Assembly (NCBI RefSeq): GCF_021603585.1
Contig: NZ_BQHI01000015.1
Span: 53,624 to 117,623 of the forward strand
DNA: 64,000 bases
Reading direction: 5' to 3'
Source of the DNA: Pseudomonas sputi
GTDB taxonomy: Bacteria > Pseudomonadota > Gammaproteobacteria > Pseudomonadales > Pseudomonadaceae
A model generated the notes under the pieces. The model did no database searches. It was not told where the DNA came from and worked only from the letters and a program-made list of their open reading frames with translations. Shown here one piece after another: positions 59,403 to 64,000 of this stretch. A program made the translations under genes and the position numbers. Position 1 is the stretch's first letter. Every line of letters begins with the position of its first letter.

Positions 59403-59883
59403 CTTCACGCTCGCGGGCACGGTCGCTCTCCGTGAGGAAATGTTCGAGCCGGCTCAACTGTTCCTCCCAGCCCCGACTGTCCATGTAGTACGCCTCTTTC
59501 TGGCGCACGTCGGGAATGTGCGCAAAGCCTGACTCGGAGACCTTCAGCAACGTGCCGTTCTCGTAGTCCTGCAGTTCGAATCTGACCAGCGTGGTCGGCT
59601 CCTGGGAGTAGTCGATTTTCGGGTTCACCGCGTACGGATGCCAGCGAAAGGAGAACAGTTGCTGCGGCTCAACCCGCTCCACCAGCACGTTCCAGAGCAC
59701 ATGTTCATAACCGGGGTACGTGACCTGCCCCTGCGTCCATTCGCCTGCGATAAACCGCCGCCCCTCCAGCGCAACACCGAACCACTGGCCGAACGCCTCG
59801 GCATCGACCAGGGCGCGCCAGACATGGGAGCGCGGCGACCTGAGCATGATTTTACGTTCAAAGCTGTTGGGTACTGGTTTCAT
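59395..59883 (-). CDS. SRPBCC (START/Bet v1-like, AHSA1-type) protein
   Basis: A 162-residue protein. SFERKIMLRSPRSHVWRALV and FGQWFGVALEGRRFIAGEWT are the first strand/helix of AHSA1-type SRPBCC domains. QLFSFRWHPYAVNPKIDYSQ and TLVRFELQDYENGTLLKVSE form later strands of the hydrophobic-ligand cavity. Such proteins bind small lipophilic ligands or act as Hsp90 co-chaperone-like domains; in many bacteria they pair with ArsR regulators, absent here. A 54-residue gene is coupled to its stop. Confidence 0.85.
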   Translation of the reverse strand: MKPVPNSFERKIMLRSPRSHVWRALVDAEAFGQWFGVALEGRRFIAGEWTQGQVTYPGYEHVLWNVLVERVEPQQLFSFRWHPYAVNPKIDYSQEPTTLVRFELQDYENGTLLKVSESGFAHIPDVRQKEAYYMDSRGWEEQLSRLEHFLTESDRAREREGG

Positions 59884-60079
59884 ACGTCACCTCCTGTTTT
59901 GAACAGTAGGCTTGTATGACCACATGTCCAATCCGAAGTTGTATCAATCCGGTGCAACGATCGGGTCTTGTTGAAATATCCGGCAGTATTTTGGGGTGCC
60001 GGTTCGTCAGAATGCGGACGGCTCAGCGCGGCGAAACTGATAACGTTCCCAGCGAATTGAACGACACAAGGACGTCATC

Positions 60080-61000
60080 ATGCAGCCTTCCCTCTCCGAA
60101 CGTTACCGTGGCGCCCTGCTCGGTCTGGCCTGCGGCGATGCAGTGGGAACCACCGTCGAATTCCAGCCTCAAGGCAGCTTCCAGCCCCTGACCGACATGG
60201 TCGGTGGCGGGCCGTTTCACCTGAAGCCCGGACAATGGACCGACGACACCTCGATGGCGTTGTGCCTGGCGGAAAGTCTGCTGAACAAGAACGCATTCGA
60301 TGCCGCTGACCAGATGGGCCGCTATCTGAACTGGTGGCAATGGGGCTATCTGAGTTCGACCGGTGATTGTTTCGACATTGGCATGACCGTGAGTCAGGCG
60401 CTGGATCGCTTTCAACACACTGGAGAGCCGTTTGCCGGCTCCACTGACCCATACAGCGCCGGCAATGGCTCGTTGATGCGCCTGGTACCGGTGGTGCTGT
60501 TTTATTTCCCGGATATCCGGCAAATCAGGCGATTCGCCGCCGACAGCTCACGCACCACGCACGCAGCGCCCGAGGCCGTCGAATGCTGCCAACTGTTTGC
60601 CGAACTGCTCTGCAAGGCCCTGGAAGGCGCATCGAAAGCGCAACTGCGGACCCTGCCGCAAACAGCCTTCAGCCAGCCCAAGGTGGCAGCGATTGCCCGG
60701 GGCGAATACCTGCACAAGACCGAACGTGAAATTCGCGGCAGTGGCTACTGCGTCGAATCGCTGGAAGCAGCGTTATGGTGCTTCCAGCACACCGACAGCT
60801 TTACCGCGGCCATACTGCAAGCGGCGAATCTGGGCGATGACGCGGACACCACGGCCGCCATCGTCGGCCAGTTGGCCGGCGCCCATTACGGCGTGCAGGG
60901 AATCCCGTCCGCGTGGCTGGAAAAACTGCATGACGGAGAGGAAATTGCCGCGACTGCCGAACGGTTGCTCAACGCATCCAGACATCGCACACCTTGTTAG
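60080..61000 (+). CDS. ADP-ribosylglycohydrolase family protein
   Basis: A 306-residue, all-helical DraG/ARH-fold protein without a signal peptide. Metal-binding motifs are complete: GALLGLACGDAVGTTVEF, GQWTDDTSMALCLAESLL and AANLGDDADTTAAIVGQLAG, supplying the Asp/Thr residues that hold two Mg2+. It should remove ADP-ribose from proteins or small substrates. No ADP-ribosyltransferase (DraT-like) is nearby, so the substrate is unknown. It is followed by the LprI-like gene in the same direction. Confidence 0.92.
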   Translation: MQPSLSERYRGALLGLACGDAVGTTVEFQPQGSFQPLTDMVGGGPFHLKPGQWTDDTSMALCLAESLLNKNAFDAADQMGRYLNWWQWGYLSSTGDCFDIGMTVSQALDRFQHTGEPFAGSTDPYSAGNGSLMRLVPVVLFYFPDIRQIRRFAADSSRTTHAAPEAVECCQLFAELLCKALEGASKAQLRTLPQTAFSQPKVAAIARGEYLHKTEREIRGSGYCVESLEAALWCFQHTDSFTAAILQAANLGDDADTTAAIVGQLAGAHYGVQGIPSAWLEKLHDGEEIAATAERLLNASRHRTPC

Positions 61001-61055
61001 CGCCACGAAGTCGCTAAACTGCCCGGCACGTTCATTCATCAAAGCGAGATGACTC

Positions 61056-61460
61056 ATGTCCCCACGCCTGCTGCTGGCCCTGACACCCTTTCTTTTCACC
61101 TCCGTAGCCCACGCTGCCGTGGACTGCGCCAATGCCAGCAATCAGGCGACGATGAATCAGTGCGCCGCGCAGGAAAACAAGGCAGCGGACAAGGAGTTGA
61201 ACACGGTTTATCAACAGATCACCGCCCGTTTGAAGGACAACCCTGATGGCAAGAAACTGCTGGTGAGCGCGCAACGGGCGTGGATAGGATTTCGCGATGC
61301 CGAGTGCAAGTTTTCGGCCTCCGGGGTGGCAGGCGGGAGTGTTTATCCATTGATCTACAACAATTGCATCGCTTCGGTGACAAAGACGCGAACCGAGGCG
61401 CTCAAGCAGTATTTGAACTGTGAGGAAGGTGACATGAGCTGCCCGGTACCCGGGGCTTGA
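61056..61460 (+). CDS. LprI-like (DUF1311) secreted protein
   Basis: A 134-residue protein with a signal peptide (LLLALTPFLFTSVAHA, then AVDCANASNQATMNQCA). The body has the DUF1311 pattern: two early Cys, KAADKELNTVYQQITARLKD, AQRAWIGFRDAECKF and a late Cys in IYNNCIASVTKTRTEALKQY. Members are periplasmic, disulfide-stabilised and in some species inhibit lysozyme. Its start ATG at 61056 follows GAGAT. Role here is inferred from the family. Confidence 0.85.
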   Translation: MSPRLLLALTPFLFTSVAHAAVDCANASNQATMNQCAAQENKAADKELNTVYQQITARLKDNPDGKKLLVSAQRAWIGFRDAECKFSASGVAGGSVYPLIYNNCIASVTKTRTEALKQYLNCEEGDMSCPVPGA

Positions 61461-61564
61461 TTATTGGGAGTCTTTGAAGGCCTCATCGCGAGCAAATTGC
61501 GCTTCCACACTTCGAATGCGGTTCAAATGTGGGAGATTCTATGTTGCCCGGCAACCCTGAACTC

Positions 61565-61818
61565 TCAGACTGGCAGGCATTTGCTCTGATTTTTCATCTG
61601 AGCAAATGCCACCCGACAGAGCTTTCGGGCCAAGGCGACCAAGGCCTGTGTTTTCGAAAAGCCCCTCGCCAGACATGACTCGTAAAAGGTTTCCATTTGG
61701 ACTAGCAACAGCCGCCATTGCGGCGTTGTAAGCCAAGCGTCGGATCTCCGGGTCTCCTTTTTTGGTCAGATGCCGTGGGCGATGCTTGCGTGAGCCTGTG
61801 CTGTGAAGCTGTGGCGGG
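61565..61818 (-). pseudogene. IS110-family transposase C-terminal remnant (frameshifted)
   Basis: Two minus-strand frames together read like the 3' end of an IS110-type transposase: TGSRKHRPRHLTKKGDPEIR then RLAYNAAMAAVAS in one frame, and FYESCLARGFSKTQALVALA then RKLCRVAFAQMKNQSKCLPV with a stop in another. The frame changes near 61685-61703, consistent with one or two small indels. The catalytic N-terminus is missing; the fragment abuts the PBP2 stop codon at 61819. It is a dead remnant, not a mobile element. Confidence 0.75.
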
Positions 61819-63711
61819 TTACACGTGAGGATCGCCCGGCGCCTTGGTCGGCGCCGCGTATTGCGGCTTGAGGTGACCGTCCTGATCTAGAAGCCAGGCG
61901 TCCATGATCTGCCGTACCACGGGACCCGCGACCCGGCCACCGGCCTCGCCGTTTTCGATCATCACCGAGATGGCGATCTTCGGATGCTCGGCTGGAGCAA
62001 AACCAACGAACAAGGCGTTATCACGATGGCGCTCGAGGGTTTTCTCGCGGTTGTAGCGCTCGCCCTGCTTGATCGCCACCACCTGCGCGGTACCACTCTT
62101 GCCGGCGATGCGGTATTGCGCGCCGGCCGCCGCTGCCCGGGCGATGCCTCGGGCGTCATGCATCACCATCTGCATGCCGTGGTTGACCTGCTCCCAGTCA
62201 CGCGGATCCTTGAGCAGGATATTCGGCATCGGGTGTTCGTCCACTGGCGCTACACCGTCGACGGTCTTGGCCAGACGCGGACGATTCCAGATGCCCTTGT
62301 TGGCAATCAACGCGGTGGCTTGAGCCAGTTGCAGCGGCGTAACCTGCATATAGCCCTGCCCGATACCAAGGATCACGGTTTCGCCGGGGAACCAGGGTTG
62401 CCGGCGCGTGGCGCGCTTCCAGGCCTGGGATGGCATCAGGCCGGGCGACTCCTCGAACATGTCCAGCGAGACTTTCTCGCCGAGGCCGAACATTGCCATG
62501 TAGTCATGCAGGCGATCGATGCCGAGCTTGTGCGCCAAATCGTAGAAGTAGGTGTCGTTGGAACGCATGATCGCTGCATCCATGTCCACCCAGCCATCGC
62601 CGCTGTGGTTCCAGTTGCGGTACTTGTGGTCGAAGTCCGGCAGTTGGTAGTAGCCCGGGTCGAAGACGCGGGTTTGGGGCGTCACCACACCGGCGTCGAG
62701 GCCGGCGATGGCCACTTCCGGCTTGATGGTCGAACCTGGTGCATACAGCCCGCGCAGCACGCGGTTGAACAGCGGGCGGTCGATGGAATCGCGCAACGCG
62801 GAATATTCCTTGGAACTGATACCGGTCACGAACAGGTTGGGGTCGAAGCTCGGATTGCTGACCATGGCCAGCACTTCGCCAGTCGATGGATCGAGCGCAA
62901 CGACCGAGCCGCGACGGTTGCCCAGCGCGGCTTCGGCAGCTTCCTGGAGTTTGACGTCGAGGCTCAGGACGATGTTTTTGCCTGGTATCGGATCGGTGTG
63001 TTTCAGCACGCGCAGTACGCGCCCCTGAGCGTTGGTCTCTACTTCCTCGTAACCGACGTGGCCATGCAGTTGTGGCTCGTAGAAACGTTCGACACCGGTT
63101 TTGCCGATGGATTGGGTGCCGCGGTATTCGACTGAATCGAGGGTCTTGGATTCTTTCTCGTTGATGCGGCCGACGTAACCGATCGAGTGCGCGAAGTGCG
63201 CGCCCAGCGGGTAGTTACGAACGAATTGTGGCTCGACATCCAGACCAGGAAGACGGAACTCGTTGACTGCCAACACAGCGATCTGTTCTTCGGTCAGCTC
63301 ATAGAACAGCGTTACGGGTGTAAACGGGTGACGCGACTGCTTCATGGCCTTGTCGAAGACTGTACGGTCTTCGGCGGGCAGGTGCAGGAGGTTGATGACT
63401 TCATCCAGTTCCTGGTTGACGTCAGTCGCGCGTTCTCTTGTGATCGTCAGGTTATAGCTGGGACGGTTATCGGCCAGTAACACGCCGTTGCGATCATAGA
63501 TCAAGCCGCGTGTCGGCGGGATCGGCAGGATATGGACGCGGTTGTTTTCGGAGATGGTCGAGTGATAGTCGAATTCGACAACTTGCAGGATGTAAAGGCG
63601 CACAACCAGGGCGCAACTGATGGCGAAGACGAACAGGGCACAGGCAATCAGGCGTTTGTTGACCAGTCGCGTCTCTTTTTCGTGATCCTTGATAGGGATG
63701 GGTTCGGGCAT
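61819..63711 (-). CDS. mrdA: Penicillin-binding protein 2 (elongation transpeptidase)
   Basis: A 630-residue class B PBP. One N-terminal membrane helix (LIACALFVFAISCALVVRLY) and a pedestal domain (NNRVHILPIPPTRGLIYDRN onward) precede the transpeptidase domain. The latter has SxxK (APGSTIKPE), SxN (MRSNDTYFYDL) and KSGT (IAGKSGTAQVV). It cross-links peptidoglycan in lateral wall growth with RodA. It is not next to rodA/rlmH here; the IS110 remnant and 5S rRNA flank it, so it may be an extra mrdA-type copy. I use the ATG at 63711 (MPEPIPIKDHEKE); an in-frame GTG lies 12 bases upstream. Confidence 0.93.
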   Translation of the reverse strand: MPEPIPIKDHEKETRLVNKRLIACALFVFAISCALVVRLYILQVVEFDYHSTISENNRVHILPIPPTRGLIYDRNGVLLADNRPSYNLTITRERATDVNQELDEVINLLHLPAEDRTVFDKAMKQSRHPFTPVTLFYELTEEQIAVLAVNEFRLPGLDVEPQFVRNYPLGAHFAHSIGYVGRINEKESKTLDSVEYRGTQSIGKTGVERFYEPQLHGHVGYEEVETNAQGRVLRVLKHTDPIPGKNIVLSLDVKLQEAAEAALGNRRGSVVALDPSTGEVLAMVSNPSFDPNLFVTGISSKEYSALRDSIDRPLFNRVLRGLYAPGSTIKPEVAIAGLDAGVVTPQTRVFDPGYYQLPDFDHKYRNWNHSGDGWVDMDAAIMRSNDTYFYDLAHKLGIDRLHDYMAMFGLGEKVSLDMFEESPGLMPSQAWKRATRRQPWFPGETVILGIGQGYMQVTPLQLAQATALIANKGIWNRPRLAKTVDGVAPVDEHPMPNILLKDPRDWEQVNHGMQMVMHDARGIARAAAAGAQYRIAGKSGTAQVVAIKQGERYNREKTLERHRDNALFVGFAPAEHPKIAISVMIENGEAGGRVAGPVVRQIMDAWLLDQDGHLKPQYAAPTKAPGDPHV

Positions 63712-63885
63712 TTCTGCAGCCACTCTTTGACAAAAAATGAGCGCCGATCCTTGGGCGAGACATCAGTCCGTTAAAAAACGAGCTGCACCATACCAAAAAC
63801 CGGGCAGTCATTTCAGAGGGATTTCCCCAATGGTCAGGATCGCGACGGCCATAGGTTCCCCAGGCACTTTCCCGCGGACAAAACA

Positions 63886-63915
63886 AAACCCCAACTGCTT
63901 TCGCAATTGGGGTTT
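63886..63915 (-). terminator. rRNA operon terminator
   Basis: AAACCCCAACTGC (63886-63898) pairs with GCAATTGGGGTTT (63903-63915) around TTTC. A U-rich tract follows on the minus strand (TTTTGTTTTG), just after the 5S rRNA 3' end. Confidence 0.85.
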
Positions 63916-63925
63916 CGGAATTTAA

Positions 63926-64000
63926 TCTTGACGATGACCTACTCTCACATGGGGAAACCCCACACTACCATCGGCGATGCATCGTTTCACTTCTGAGTTC
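63926..64000 (-). rRNA. rrf: 5S ribosomal RNA (3' part, truncated by window edge)
   Basis: The minus strand reads GAACTCAGAAGTGAAACGAT, then GCATCGCCGATGGTAGTGTG and GGGTTTCCCCATGTGAGAGT up to AGGTCATCGTCAAG, the conserved 3' two-thirds of pseudomonad 5S rRNA. The 5' part and the rest of the rRNA operon lie beyond the right edge. The hairpin terminator follows about 10 bases later. Confidence 0.95.

Overview
The window looks like a chromosomal segment of a fluorescent pseudomonad (Pseudomonas fluorescens group). It is GC-rich and gene-dense. From memory, its gene order follows blocks known from P. aeruginosa PAO1: tal-rssC-rssB-mlaA, queF-cupredoxin-copRS, lolCDE-pilZ-gdpD-sthA-apbE, gap-mfd-csiV, mtnP-nagZ-psrA-lexA-sulA-topA-fadAB, usp-uup-slt and tusA-rlmM-acnA. 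Almost everything is core genome. The accessory parts are an exopolysaccharide locus at the left edge, a Fic gene, and a small patch near the right edge with an IS110 remnant beside an rRNA operon.

Left part (1-13.9 kb): the start of an exopolysaccharide operon on the minus strand (LMW phosphatase, Wzc-type tyrosine autokinase, GT4 glycosyltransferase, pyruvyl transferase running off the edge), with a divergent secreted PslG-like glycoside hydrolase. Then transaldolase, the RssB/RssC general-stress switch, MlaA, a HAD-like protein lacking its nucleophile, QueF, a periplasmic cupredoxin, and the CopRS copper two-component system with a CopR box in the shared promoter.

Middle (13.9-43 kb): the LolCDE lipoprotein-release transporter, a PilZ protein, a GDPD, soluble transhydrogenase, ApbE, an MHS-family transporter, glyceraldehyde-3-phosphate dehydrogenase, Mfd, CsiV, a SWIM-SNF2 helicase, methylthioinosine phosphorylase, NagZ, PsrA, LexA, a SulA-like protein, topoisomerase I and FadAB. 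Regulatory sites are clear here: two overlapping PsrA operators in front of psrA, a PsrA-like site before fadBA, and two SOS boxes before lexA-sulA.

Right part (43-64 kb): an intergenic region ending in an orphan terminator (possible small RNA), Usp, Uup, Slt, a Fic protein, an ABC exporter, PdxB, a MATE pump, TusA, RlmM and AcnA. Directly after acnA, on the minus strand, is a small RNA of about 118 nt with six GGA motifs, several in hairpin loops, a GacA-like upstream element and an intrinsic terminator. I identify it as an RsmX-type RNA that titrates RsmA/RsmE, and it is the most notable non-coding feature. The window ends with an SRPBCC protein plus a coupled small gene, an ADP-ribosylglycohydrolase, an LprI-like protein, an IS110 transposase fragment, a PBP2 gene, and the 3' end of a 5S rRNA. 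I found no clearly new multi-gene system.
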